Positions 12,881-25,090 of a stretch of 64,000 nucleotides of DNA are shown here, in pieces. Source of the DNA: Lobosporangium transversale. Its lineage: Eukaryota; Mortierellomycota; Mortierellomycetes; Mortierellales; Mortierellaceae. A program made the position numbers and the translations under genes. The DNA lies in NCBI RefSeq assembly GCF_002105155.1, contig NW_019029030.1, forward strand, positions 1-64,000, in the 5' to 3' direction. Within the stretch, counting starts at the first letter, position 1. Each line of letters begins with the position of its first letter. Below the pieces are notes generated by a model. The model was not told the origin of the DNA and did not search any database. It saw nothing but the letters and a program-made list of their open reading frames with translations.

Positions 12881-13189
12881 GAAGTTTTTTTTTATATTTT
12901 TTTTCTTCAAGGGTAAGGGACTGTATAGGGTGGTAGGGTGGACAGTCTCAGGTAAGTAGGTAAGTACCAAGAAGTCAATGAAAGTAAAAGTAAGAAAAGA
13001 AAACACCAAATAACGAAATGCAAAAAAAAAGTAAACGAAATACTAACGAAGAAGAGAAGTAGCAGAAAAGGTTAACAAAAGTGGGGACAGGACAAAAAGC
13101 AAGAAAGACTACACCATTAGATGTCCACCCTGTATCAAAGGCGCGTCTCCAGAACATTTGGACACTCTCGCTTTCGAACACTCGTGAAA

Positions 13190-14660
13190 AAAAGGCAAGA
13201 GTATAATTATATCTGTGAATGTGCTATTAATATTTGATTGATACCTGATTTACATGTTGCTTCGTGGAGCAATCCAGCACTTGCACTAATTATTCTTTCA
13301 TATCTTTTTACTACTATTATCTTTATAACAATGAGGATGTAAACAGACCTGCCGCTGCCGTATAATCAATGGTATCATAAATAGAGATTTAATGTTTCTA
13401 CTATAATGAAGTATTCTTGGTTCAGGCCTCATTTCTTGCAGACTTCTGCTTTTGGTGCCTGATATTTGTTCTTGTTTTCCTTTATCTTATAAACGAGGCA
13501 TCTCTTAGATGAATATTATTATACCCGAAAAGAGGCGTCTTTGATGAGAGGACATACAAGATAGGCAAACCTTCACCTACGACCGAGTTACAACATTACC
13601 AATCCCTCTTCTGCTGAAATGACTTTCCGCCCAGTGTGGTGTCATGAGGAAAAGTAAAATTTATTATTTTAGATCTTTTATTGGCCATAATGGGTACGAT
13701 CTTCATGCAGTTCTTTAATAGAAGATTGTTGGCAAATGCTCTTTTTCAATAGTTCTAGATCTTCGGCGCTAATTGTTTTTAAAATGGGGGCCTTTATGGC
13801 TCTAAGATCATCAAGTTGTCATCCCCATAACACGAATCTTTTGATTTGGGTCTCCTCTTTTTCAACAGGAAATGTTCGGGATGTAAACACTCTTGTGGTA
13901 TTGGAAGGGATGGTAACTGTTATGGTTTGTGAAGTATCCATATAACAGCATTCAATTACTTAACATCCATGCTCAGAAAGTGTGAACGACAATAAAACAT
14001 GTGAAACACGGAAACAACCAAAGCTGTATTTTTCTCTTACAAGTGATCCTACGAAATGAAGTGGTCCATTGTATGATGAGCGTCTTCATTTGAGGCAAGA
14101 TATTCCTTGCGGTGATATACATGGGACTGATATAGTTTTTTGCTATCATGTCAGCATTTTCATTTCTCTATTTCAGAAAAAAAAGAAAACCCATGTTGGT
14201 ATGCTTAGTACATCAGTACGATACACTGTTTATATTCATTCCACCAGGCCATGAATTGAGCGTATACATCACAAGTATCAAAGTAACTACGAGTGCAGTA
14301 TCTCAAAGTTTCTCAAAGAAGATATCGTTTTTCAAGGATGTCTACTTGACAGACCTGCTTCTCCATCTGAGGTTTTGTCTCACAGGTGCTAGTCTTTGTT
14401 CGTTCTCGTCCTCTATTCTCCTGTCAATAATCATGAAGTCTTGTAGTTTTTCACAGCAGATGATCATAGAAGAAAATATGGAGATGAGAATTCGATTTAC
14501 AAACTCGATAGTATCACTATCTAATGAAGAACAGGCTCATTACAACCTGGGACTTCATACGGAAAGAGCGGAGCGCTGAACATTGCTGTCTTTGGACCCT
14601 GACTTTTTTGCTCAAGTTGAATAATATAACGACTTAGGCTTATTATCCGAGAGCCGGGAC
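13190..14660. other. AT-rich DNA with no convincing gene
   Basis: Between the polypurine block and the fasciclin gene. Plus-strand ORFs here (up to 143 codons at 14148-14579) have no recognisable domain and use unusual residues. A broken minus-strand ORF at 13678-13941 is listed separately. Confidence 0.5.
13678..13941 (-). pseudogene. Possible broken small gene
   Basis: From ATG 13941 the frame reads 87 codons to a TAA at 13678-13680 with one internal TGA, placed where a Trp codon would need a single base change. The first 42 residues include TSRTFPVEKEETQIKRFVLW and the part after the stop reads QLDDLRAIKAPILKTISAED. The composition is protein-like (charged, amphipathic), unlike the neighbouring frames. 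No family recognised. Confidence 0.25.
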
Positions 14661-14662
14661 CA

Positions 14663-14668
14663 TATATA
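14663..14668 (+). promoter_or_regulatory. TATA box upstream of the fasciclin gene
   Basis: TATATA followed by a CCCCCCTCCCC run and a CT-rich stretch, then the ATG 345 bases downstream at 15012. A poly(T) run (14941-14972) lies in the leader. Confidence 0.45.
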
Positions 14669-14935
14669 TCCCCCCTCCCCCCTTTTCTCTCTCATTCTTG
14701 CTTTTCTCTCTTCATGTACTGGCTCACTATCAAGAAGATACGGATCCACTTGGTAGCAGAGCAAAATTTATTCATGATCGCCAGAGCAGAGTAGAAGGCC
14801 GAGTTTGCTCCCAGCTTGAGAGGAAAGCAAAATGTCGTTGCCCATAAAAGGCAACAAAATTTGGCTTGCACGTGTAGAATGCAAGCTTCCCTCTCTGTTC
14901 GAGCCTAACATGTGGCCCATTGACATTTGTTACAT

Positions 14936-14972
<37 letters not shown>

Positions 14973-15011
14973 CACACACTTCTTGAGAACATCCACCTTT
15001 GCAAAGTCGCC

Positions 15012-17921
15012 ATGAGAACATTTTGCATGTCAAAAGTAGCACGGCTATTTTTGCTGTTTGTTACTTACATTTTCATAGTAGCTATGCCATCGCATGCTAC
15101 AAAGACTGTCATTGATGTCATTTCCTCTGACCCCGCGTTCTCACGCCTAATCAAAGAGCTGCAGAGACTCCGATTGATAGTCCTTATTAACAAACGCGAA
15201 AAATGCACCTTCTTTGCTCCTACCAATGCTGCGTTTGCTAAATGGGATGATGAAAACAAAGGCAAGCGCATGGATAAGCAGACATTGATGTATCACCTCT
15301 TGCCAGATAGCACTCTCACAACAGATCTCAAGGGTGACATGCTGCTCGAGACCTTGCTCGTCAAAGAAGGCTTTCTGGGAAACCATTCAGAGGGCCAGTT
15401 GATTAAGGTCACCAAGCCTAGCTGGAGACCTGGAAGAAAGGTTCGTCTGCTCATTGGTGGTGCAGAATTGTTGGAACATGACTGGGCGGCTGATAATGGT
15501 GTTGTTCATGTGGTGGATCGCCTTTTGACTCCACCAGAGATTATCAGTAAGTTTCCTCCCCATATGTTAACAAATGTGTGTGTTTATAAGAGTACATGCT
15601 GATCGATTTGTCCCTACAGAAGAAGGGATTATAATTATGTTTCAATTAGCTTCTAATCTTGCATGCTTATAAAAAATATTCTCGTTCTATAGCGGAAACA
15701 ATACAGCAGTATGATGAATTGTCATTGCTGTTCAATATTGTCCACACAGCGAGGCTAGACAGCCTACTCCAACAGCACCGGCCCTTCACTGTATTTGCAC
15801 CCACTACCGACGCTCTCAAGAAATTGAATGATATTGAAGTGCAATACTTACGTCATCCACAGGGTCGCAACGATCTAGAAATCACGTTTCATCACCATAT
15901 CCATGCTGGTACGCTCTATAAGCAAGACATCAAGCCAGGCACAAGCAGTGTATCTACCTTGGAAGGGCAAGAGTTGATGATCAGTCTAGAGAGTGATAAA
16001 CTACTGATTGATAATGCTGAGGTTGTACGAACGGATATTCTTTCGTCCAATGGTGTGATTCACATGGTATCGCTTCCGCTGCTGCCGAGCTCACTTGTCT
16101 GGACACCCGCAAAGTATCTTGTGGGATTGAACGCAACCAAATTTGTCGACAGTCTTCGAGATGCAGGATTGAGTCGGTATATTGACGATCCCGAAGCAAG
16201 TTACACCATCTTTGCGCCCCAGGACGATATTTTCGATCCGGACACAGTCCTAAAAGATTTACTACAATACCATGTGGTCCCTGGTAAAAAGCTCCAGCCC
16301 AATTTCCAAGATGGCCAACTATTGGATACTGAGCTTTACACTGAATTTTTGAATGGAAAAGCACAAAAATCTAAAATCCAGATTAAGCAGGAGAACAAGC
16401 GGAAAACACTTTTAATTGACGAAGTGGAAATTAAAGGGGAACCAGGTATACCTCTTTACTGTTTGAGATATCCTATCTTTACTTTCTTTGTATCAAGAGC
16501 TCTGACTCTAATCACCTTTTCTCATTTTTTTTATTGGGAAAAAATATATGTATATATATAGTTCAAATCGGCAAGTCCATCATCTACCTAATCTCTAAAA
16601 CCCTAGAGCTACCAAAGTCTCTAGTCAAGACTATAAAGCATGATGAGTCACTTGCCAGATATATGGATGCTCTGTCGCTTACTGGCTTGGACAAACGTTT
16701 GTCGGACGCACGTGGCGTGACCGTGTTTGCGCCAAGCACATCAGCTTGGGAAAGCCTGGGGTTAGTCAAAAATTACTTGCTACTCAATGACAGTTCATTT
16801 TCTGCCTTGGAATCTGTTGTCCGTTATGCTATTGTAGAAGACATTCGCTACACGGCCGGCTTCAAGCAAGGGTCAACACTTTTGAGGACGTCAGAAGGAA
16901 GCCAACTTGTAGTGGAAAAAAAGTCAGGCACTATTTACGTTGGAGAGGGACGACTAGAACGGTCTGAACAGGTTGGCGGCCAGGTCATTGCTGATGGTAA
17001 GTATTATCGTTTCCACATCGAAAGGCTTTGCTATTGTGATATTTCTATTTTTTTTACCAACACTCACCCTAGGATTGATGTACATTTGTAGATATCTTGG
17101 TCAAATCAGGCGTGATCCACAAAGTATCAGCAGTTGCATTGCCGCCAACGCTCGCAATTACACTGTACAATCTGTTACAAGGAGCTGGTACAAATACCTT
17201 TTTAGGCGCATTCGAGACTTCAAACATCACCCGCATATTGACCAGTTGGGAACAAGACTTCACTATTTTTGCTCCCACAGATGAAGCCTTCAAAAAGGCC
17301 GGACTTCTTGAGGGTGCATTGAATGACTGGGATTTTGCTGCGCGCTTAGTTAGGTTACATGTCATCCCGGGAAAGGTGCTTAAGCTGGAAGAAGATATCG
17401 ATTATGATGAGGCAAGCATGTTGAATTCGGATTCAAGACTGAGCTTTAGGGACATTCACCATGACGGCAAGACGTTCGGAGTCCGAGTCAAAGGCGCCCG
17501 ATCGAGTAAGGAAGCAAGGGTTGTGGACGCTGGTTATGCTCATCCTGCTTGGTCCGATGAAGAATATCGCAAGGCTGGATTCTCTGGCTATGGTATTAGA
17601 CAACAATTTGCTGTTGATGGTAACAAGGAAAACATTGTTGACTCAAAGACAGCACCTCGATCTGGTGGCGTTGTTTATGTGATCGATCGCGTTTTGCTTC
17701 CTGGCGATCCTGACCCGATGAGTGCTGCATGGTTCTGGATTGGCGTTGTAGTTTTAGCACTGTTAGGCACGATAGTATTGTGTGGATTGACTATTCTTTC
17801 AGTTCACGCATTGGCCACTGAGATTCGACAAATGGAAGGATATGCACCTGTTGCTGCTGCTGATGAAGAAGCAGCAGCTCAGAATGAAGGCGGCGCCGCT
17901 GTGCCCGTAGCGGATGCTTAA
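15012..17921 (+). CDS. Secreted/type I membrane protein with five fasciclin (FAS1) domains
   Basis: Four exons: 15012-15546, 15693-16445, 16562-16996, 17092-17921, all with GT-AG borders, giving 850 residues. A signal peptide (residues ~8-28, LFLLFVTYIFIVA core) is followed by five FAS1 units. Each carries the family's FAP motif: FFAPTNAAF, VFAPTTDAL, IFAPQDDIF, VFAPSTSAW and IFAPTDEAF. The YH box appears as YHLLP and YHVVPG. A single membrane helix (WFWIGVVVLALLGTIVLCGL) sits near the C-terminus and is followed by a short acidic, Ala-rich cytosolic tail. FAS1 domains mediate adhesion or extracellular protein contacts; fungal members sit at the cell surface or vacuole. The ATG at 15012 was chosen because it places the signal peptide at the N-terminus; an upstream in-frame ATG at 14832 would read through poly(T). 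It is convergent with the ABC transporter. Confidence 0.92.
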
Positions 17922-18031
17922 GCTGTATAAATCAGTACACAAGGTCTCAATGATCGAGACAACCGAAATAGCTAATGCCATTATTGTAAATAAAAGATTT
18001 ATCAGGAATATGATCTTCTCGTAGCCAAGTG

Positions 18032-18036
<5 letters not shown>

Positions 18037-18078
<42 letters not shown>

Positions 18079-18082
18079 TTTT

Positions 18083-18115
<33 letters not shown>
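18037..18115 (+). repeat. (ATT)n microsatellite followed by poly(A)
   Basis: About 14 ATT triplets then T8, CTA and A28, in the 200-bp gap between the convergent stops of the fasciclin and ABC genes. An AATAAA signal for the fasciclin transcript lies just upstream (17989-17996). Confidence 0.9.
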
Positions 18116-18121
18116 CAATCT

Positions 18122-21100
18122 TCACGTCTCTAACGGCTCATGGTTGATTATAGCTGGCGCTGCAAGAGCAGATGGTCCGCTGGTTACTATCCGAAGGAAC
18201 ACGTCCTCGAGTGTTGTTTGACAAATTCCCCAGTCTTCGATTGCCGGGAATCGATCTGCTTGGGACAGATTTGCAAAGATCGTTGAGAGCCCTTCATGGC
18301 CCATTTTGGACATTTGAGTTGCAGCTGCCGCTAGCGATAAGTCCTGTCTGTTACTACCATCGGTTGCATTTCCGAGTTCAAACTCAAAAGTGGTGGCGTT
18401 CGTAAATTTATCAACTCTCCTGAATTTCTTGCCCTTTAATACGCCCTCAGCTTGCTCCAAGCTTCTGCATGCTTCCTCTAGTCGTCCAGGCTTGCTTGTC
18501 ACATCAAGTTTGAACCCCGTTCCATACAATCCTTTCAAGTGCAAGGATGTTCCTACACATCTAAGCTGTCCTGTTGTCATGATTGCGATCCTGTCTGATA
18601 GGATATCAGCTTCCTCCATGGAATGGGTTGTCAAAACAATGGTCCTGCCGACCTTCACCTGTTGGATCACATCCCAGATAACCCTTCTCACCTCAGGATC
18701 CAACCCGGTTGAAGGTTCATCCAGGAAAATCACCTGTTTGTCACCCAAGAGAGCAATTGCGATCGAGACACGGCGTTTCTCACCTCCAGATAGCCCACTG
18801 ACAGCCCGGTTTCGGAATCGTGTCAAAGACACACACGCCAATGCATGGCTGACTGCCTGTTGTTCTAGGCTTGGAGGCACTCCTCGCAGCCGAGAGTAAA
18901 ACAACAAATGGTCTGCGACTGTGAGTTCATCCCAGAGGATATTATATTGCGGACAGACACCCATTTTGGACTGAACCGTTGACATGTCTGTGTGGATGTT
19001 ATGTCCGGCCACATAGGCTGTGCCTGATGTAGGGCTATACAATCCAGTCAACAAGTGAATCAATGTCGACTTTCCTGCGCCATTAGGTCCAAGTAAGCTG
19101 AGGACAGTGTTATTTTCAACACCTAATGAGAGACCTCTCAATGCGGGCTCGGCTTTGTTTGGATACTGGTGAAAGAGCTTATCGATGATTAAGGGTGTGG
19201 TCGATGGCTGATAAACGGATTTCACACGTTCACGCTCAGCATATGCATCTGCGTCACCGGACCCCTCGAGCTCGTCCTGAATCACCTCGCTCTCACTCTG
19301 GAACGTACTTTCCTGTGAGAACTTCAGGTTCTGTGATTTCTTGAACCAGTAAGTGATAGGGAAGTGCCATGGTCGATGAATACCATACTCTGAAGGTGTT
19401 ACTGCGTCAAGGTAACTAGTAAAAATAAATAAGGAAAGGGTAGTTGCCCATTGTCAGTTTCGCCGAGTACAAGTAAGGAAACTACAACAGAATGAGCCAA
19501 CCAGATTCCATCAGTACTTACAAAGTCAAGATCAAGAACAAAATACTCTCGCCTACAAGCATCATGGTCAACTTGAATAAGGTTGTGCCAGGCGCAAAAT
19601 CCTTAGCTACTAAGGGATATAGCCCGTTGACGCGACTGGCGTGGCGGATCATGGCTTCCATGATTTCAAAAAACGCAAAGCTCGGGTGAATATACCATAC
19701 GGAAGGGGCTCCATCCTTGAACATTCGGTCTGAGACACCGATCATGATACATGACACTGCGACAAAGAAATACACAGTCATAGTGGCCTTGCGTGTATTG
19801 GAAAAGATGGATGACAACACTAGTGCCATCGTCGCCTGAACATGCGCCCATAAAAGAAGAAGAAGAAATGTAATCCAAGGGGAGGTACGCCAAATAAAGT
19901 GCTCTCGGACAACTACGCAGGCCACAGCGAAAGAGAATGATGCGATAAGCTGCATGGTCAGGAACTCAAAGTAGTGAGCTAAAAAGTAGGACCACACTTT
20001 CAAACCGTTCTATAATAGTAATAATATAGGTCATCAGGATTATAAACGTTTGTTTTTGTCACTCTCTTTATGAATAACAATGATAATAACAATAACAATA
20101 ACAATAACAACGGTAACAATAATTCCGACCATACCATAGCCATCATCATACGATGTCGATTCTCCTTCTCCAAGACCATGATTCCTACATGTGTAGGTAA
20201 CAATACGGACAAGCCAAATGGGAATAGTTGGATCGAAAGCAAGTTTAAAGAGTACCCCTTGAGCGCTTCGGTTGACCATTCAAATGGGAATGCCTTTATA
20301 CTTTGGGAGATACGATACTTTCCTCCAAATTTCTCCTTGACTATCGCTTGACTCATTTGTGTCATGGTAATCATCTGCCTGAGACCAGAAGGCGTAGTCG
20401 AGGAGACCCATCCATTCCTCTTGTTTGAGCCCGGGACAGTTTCAATAAGAGGTTGACCAAACTGCAGGACCATTTTGAGACTGGAAGCTTGAATATCTAG
20501 GGCTTCGAAAGCAATCGCCCCAAATGGCATGTTTTCAAATTCGCGACTACTATTTCCGCGAAGGCTCAGGCCAGTAACAAGGCTCTGGATCGTTTGATCA
20601 GCGTTATTTTGATCTGCCAGTTTGATAAGATATGGACTTGAGCTATAATAAACTGCTATCATGCCGTCAGCCGTAGCACTTTTATTTCTCTGCGCTGTGC
20701 TTCCATCTCGAGTGGGAGGCTTTGTTGTGCTGGCGTATCGAATAGGGATTTGACCAAAGAGGCCTGACCCGGGCTTGGCTGTGGCATTATACACGACCTT
20801 TGGATCCGTTGGAGGCCATTTTTCTGATGTAAATAGATGAGTGACATCAGGAAGGGCGCCAAGGAGTGCAGTGATCTGTTCGTTGGCGGTTGTATAGTAG
20901 ACTGTTTGATTTATAGAGGTCATATTGAAGATTGCAGGCATAGTTTCCAGCTTGCGCGGGTCTTTACCCAAAAGGAATTTCTCTCTATCTTGCCCAACTT
21001 TGAACCATCCGCCCGGTGGAGGGATTGCGTAATAACTATGTTAAATAACATGATATTCAGTACAGAACTTGGGGTATCAAAGTCGGAATAAGGATTAGAT

Positions 21101-21990
21101 ATTTCAGTAGGGAGTCTTTTTACCACTCATTACCTGTCGGGGAGAGTGGCATCGGCTATTGACGCGTTCTCGTAGGGGGTTTTGCCTCCGATCGGGTACC
21201 TTTCTCCGAACCATCTAGCACAGGGGAGGATACCATTCCAGTCATCCGTCCTTGACACCATCGTATAAGAAATTGGGTACCATCCAACGTTCAAAACGCC
21301 CTCACCTGCGTGGGGCAACGGCAGTTTGTAAAGTTTGAAAGCGAGTGATCGATGCGGGTCAGCTTCGTTCACACAGAATCGGGCCATGCCCTTCCAGCCA
21401 TCTTTGGTAATGTCATGGGTATCATCATCTCCGTCCTCATACTCTCCTGCAGACGTAATAATGAGGGAAAAGATAAAGCAGATAAGGACCAGCATAGCCG
21501 GCCAAATAAATAGACAGCATATATTAAGGGATCGCTGGCGTACATGAAACGACAAAGCGCGACGAGCAAGAGCTCGAACTTGGTAGCGAGTCGTTGGTGT
21601 GACGCTTGAGAAGTCAACCAGCATCGGTGGCGACTCAAGTAAGGCCCCTTTAACTGGCGGTAGTGGAGTAGTAGTGGGTCGCTGTTCATTAAAGCCAAAA
21701 CAAGCAAGATCATTGGAGAGATTGTGTTGTTCTTGGTGCCGTTGGTAATTGTTTTTTAATTGTTGTTGTTTAGAGTTCACTATGGATTGGAGCGGATAAG
21801 ATGAATGGAGCTCTTGAGGATGCTGTAGATCTGGCATTTGACTTTGATTGTGGTCGTAATAGTGTGCAGAAAGAAAAGCATGGGCGGATGAAGAGGAAGA
21901 AGTTGATTGCCTTTGGTTCACTACTGGTCCCAATGAATATGTGTATGGTAGAGTCTTATTAGGCCCTTGTGTTTTGATTTTACCAAACAT
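18122..21990 (-). CDS. ABCA-type ABC transporter, one membrane domain plus one ATPase domain
   Basis: Four exons on the minus strand: 21990-21134, 21035-20135, 20009-19522, 19415-18122, giving 1179 residues. The start is ATG 21990. A Gln/Ser-rich cytosolic tail (~160 residues) precedes the first helix (CCLFIWPAMLVLICFIFSLI). A large non-cytosolic loop with NxT/NxS sites follows, then a membrane domain with the ABCA-like segments NGLKVWSYF and VTPSEYGIHRPW. The ATPase domain has Walker A GPNGAGKST (~857), signature SGLSGGEKRR (~953), Walker B VIFLDEPSTGLDP (~975) and the switch His in TTHSMEEAD. ABCA proteins move lipids across membranes. Only one half is present, so it is a half-transporter that probably dimerises. 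Intron 2 (20134-20010) is filled with a TTGTTA-type microsatellite, and translating through it gives a false membrane helix. Confidence 0.93.
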
Positions 21991-22626
21991 TATGGATATA
22001 CGGATACACAGATACACAGCTTAAAGATACAGATTCACCCACTATAAAGTAGGTTAGTATTGGTTATGTTGGTTTGGTGATAGTGGTGGTGAGATGAGCG
22101 TGTATGTGTGAAGTGGAAAGCGTTAGGTACATAAGGAGGAAATGGAAAAGAAGTCTGCCTTTTATATGGCTATGAATGGATATGATCAAATGTTTTTACC
22201 ATTCTCTTATTCCCATCTTGTTGGGGAAAGAGATCAGGCCAACTGTCGCTTCAATGCCTAACTAGCTGTAGGTGCCAAGCACCGGGCTTTTAACGCGTGT
22301 GTCAATTCAGTTCAGTGCTCAAGATTGATGAATTAATGATGTAGATCTGTAGTGATAAATGCGGAGGTTCAAGTGCAAATGCAGGTTCAGGAACAGTTGC
22401 ATACAGTTGCAACGTGTTACCAGTATCTCAGATGAAATGTTTCCAACACGTCTGTTTCCCCTAGTTTAATTTTTTAGGCTGTGGGCTTGTGCGTACAAGA
22501 TTGCAGCCCTTTTTTGCCTGTTGCCAAGAAAAAGCCATTGGGGGCGAAAAATGAGCTTGCTTTGGAGTATAGCCTTTGATAGTAACTCCCCAACAGACTG
22601 CAACCGAACTACATCTAATTCTCATC
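21991..22626. other. Divergent promoter region, ABC transporter / F-box gene
   Basis: 635 bp separating two outward-facing genes. No ORF of note. A CT-poor, G-rich start followed by AT-rich DNA; no clear TATA box for either gene. Confidence 0.5.
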
Positions 22627-24375
22627 ATGGCCATCGCTCAGTATCCCATCTTCGAATTACCGGAGATCCTAGCTCATGTCGGTAGATATCTTCCCAGGGC
22701 AACACATTGCGTCTGTCTCCAAGTCTCCCGTACTTGGTATCGGGTATTTCTGCCCATGGTTTGGGTTCACATTCATTCCTCTGACTGCTCAATGTCACCC
22801 AAGATTCCCCTAATGATCCTGCGCAAACACGCCCATTTGATTCGGCGTCTCAATTTTTATGGTCTAATCTCTTCGCCCTTTCTTTCCATCGGATGCACAC
22901 AACTGGAGCGTTTGTTCATCTCAAGCCAATGTTTGTGCACAGTTGAGAGTGGAACCCTGAACAATACCCGCAATGACATTGACCAACTGACCTATTTGCT
23001 TCAAACAAACCCAAGACTGAAAGACATAACGGTCATGGGCATTAGACCATTACCTGACAAAGCGTTCTGGGGAGCGATCAGTCAGGTATCTCATTTAGAG
23101 TCTCTGGCGATTATTGGGATGAATATTCCTAAAGAGTTGATGGAAGACTTTTGGTATGCTATTGCTGCCCATGCAAATCGGTTAGAACTCTCATCGATTA
23201 CATTTCCGTCAGAGAACCATCTGTTGTTTCAGGAATGCGTGGCAGGGACCATAGTCACACCGCCACTGAATCCTCACTTCAAGCGGCTGAAACATCTCGG
23301 TCTCTTCAAGTTTAATAGTAGTGCAGATGTACAGCTGGAACGGATCCTAAAGAATTGTTCTCAATTAAAATCTTTGGTCTGGCGAGGCAGTCATGGAACT
23401 AGATTTCCACGCACAGCGATAACATCCATGCGATCGACCGGAGCAATATGTTCACTGAATTCAATTGAACTTGATGCTGAGGGGCTGAGTGATAGTGACC
23501 TTCACGAACTCTTGGTCGATATATCGAATCTGGAGAAACTAGTGGTGCCCAACTCTGCATTTGGGGCCAAGTCTCTTACTGTGGTGCTTAAGCATTCCAT
23601 AATGATCACGGAGCTGAACCTGTCAGGGTGTCGACAGATACGTAGCCCTATGATTCAAATTATTCTTTCTTCATTCCCAGCCCTGGAAACACTGATATCA
23701 GGCACTGTTTCTGCTTACGACATCTTGGTGGGGGATCCTTGGGTATGCTTGAAGCTTAAAACCCTGAGAATCAATATTGAAGCTGGATACACTGTGGTAC
23801 GAACTGAAGTCGAATACATGGATGTTGAGGAGGAAGAACAAGAGAAAGGAGATCTCGAGCAGGGCTTGGAGATGCAGATGGAAACGGGCCTGGGAGATCA
23901 CATATCTCTGGAAAAGGGAGAGGTGGATAAAGATGATGAGGAAGAGAAAGAAGAAGAGGAAGATGAGGAAGATGAGGAAGAAGGTTTAGCAGAGAAAAAT
24001 ATGATCCACCAGGCTGTTTTCGAGCGACTCTCGACTTTACGTCAATTGCAAGTACTAGATATTAGTCGATTGCACAGCAGCGGATCACAACCCCATTCAT
24101 CATCAATAGATGGAGGGCAATTAGATGGACCCTCCTTCCCCAATGCCTTGCAGTTGAGGTTGAAGAGAGGGTTATATCAACTGAAAGCCCTTAAACAATT
24201 GAGGGATTTTTACTTCTCCGGCCCCCAGCGAATGAGTCAAAGAGATGTATTATGGATGTTGGAGAGTTGGCCCCAGTTGATCCATTTATGTGGGAGCCTC
24301 CATTCAAACCACAGACGTAACGAATCATTGAAGGAGTTGCTTTGCGCACGCGGAGTGTCAGTAAATACATGGTAG
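22627..24375 (+). CDS. F-box / leucine-rich-repeat-like protein
   Basis: One uninterrupted 582-residue frame from ATG 22627. The N-terminus (IFELPEILAHVGRYLP...CLQVSRTWYRVFLPMVW) fits an F-box: a LPEIL start, a conserved V-S-xx-W, and the hydrophobic end. The rest has leucine-rich-repeat spacing (SLNSIELDAEGLSDSDLHEL; ITELNLSGCRQI). An acidic run of about 25 Asp/Glu residues (~435-460) interrupts the repeat region. F-box proteins recruit targets to SCF ubiquitin ligases through Skp1; LRRs choose the target. Such genes are multi-copy in these fungi, and a second member lies at 60602-62380. Target unknown. Confidence 0.85.
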   Translation: MAIAQYPIFELPEILAHVGRYLPRATHCVCLQVSRTWYRVFLPMVWVHIHSSDCSMSPKIPLMILRKHAHLIRRLNFYGLISSPFLSIGCTQLERLFISSQCLCTVESGTLNNTRNDIDQLTYLLQTNPRLKDITVMGIRPLPDKAFWGAISQVSHLESLAIIGMNIPKELMEDFWYAIAAHANRLELSSITFPSENHLLFQECVAGTIVTPPLNPHFKRLKHLGLFKFNSSADVQLERILKNCSQLKSLVWRGSHGTRFPRTAITSMRSTGAICSLNSIELDAEGLSDSDLHELLVDISNLEKLVVPNSAFGAKSLTVVLKHSIMITELNLSGCRQIRSPMIQIILSSFPALETLISGTVSAYDILVGDPWVCLKLKTLRINIEAGYTVVRTEVEYMDVEEEEQEKGDLEQGLEMQMETGLGDHISLEKGEVDKDDEEEKEEEEDEEDEEEGLAEKNMIHQAVFERLSTLRQLQVLDISRLHSSGSQPHSSSIDGGQLDGPSFPNALQLRLKRGLYQLKALKQLRDFYFSGPQRMSQRDVLWMLESWPQLIHLCGSLHSNHRRNESLKELLCARGVSVNTW

Positions 24376-24490
24376 CTTTTAGATTTGAAAATAGAGTGAT
24401 TGCATGATGTCAAATGAAGCTGTTTTATTGCTCCTGTTTTTATTTTTTATTTTTTTTATTTTTTTGCTCCTGCACAGTTTTTTGATGTCT

Positions 24491-25058
24491 CTAATACGCG
24501 CGTCTCTTCCTATCGGGACTTCTACTTCTACTCGTGCTACGACTTCGGTCGCGAGTACGATCAGTCCTGTTCCTACGGCTTAATTCAGCAGAATATGAAT
24601 GTTGATCGCGATGAGGGGATCTTGAGCGGCTGGGCGACCGACTTTTGCTCCTGCTCCGACTTGTGCCTCTACTTTTGCTCCTTCTGCTCCTGTCTGCGCT
24701 TCTACTTCTGCTTCGACTACGGCTTTGACTGCGACTGCGACTGCGACTACGACTAACACTACGGCTGCGACTACGACTAGGGCTACGACTAATAGATCGT
24801 GATCTAGAGCGAGAAGACGAGCGTGATCTCTTGCCTCCATCTTCGCGCCTTGCCGCTGCCTCTTCAGCTTTTCTTTCCTCTTCCAGTTCCATTTCCAGTT
24901 TTTCAAGAGTACTTATTCTAGGATCCAGCTCTCCAGCATCTTCCAGTACATGTCTTTTTACAAGACGAGGCAACACTATATCGCAAACACGTTCCTCCCG
25001 CAACAGATCATCAATAAATTCGTCCATATGAATAATTGAATATCCTCCTAACAATACC

Positions 25059-25090
<32 letters not shown>

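Noticed and set aside
14148-14579. 143-codon ORF before the fasciclin gene
   Set aside because: No domain, unusual composition, no splice or promoter context.
20040-20279. Extra membrane helix in the ABC transporter
   Set aside because: It is the translation of a microsatellite-filled intron; removing it joins MMMAM to NGLKVW as expected for ABCA.
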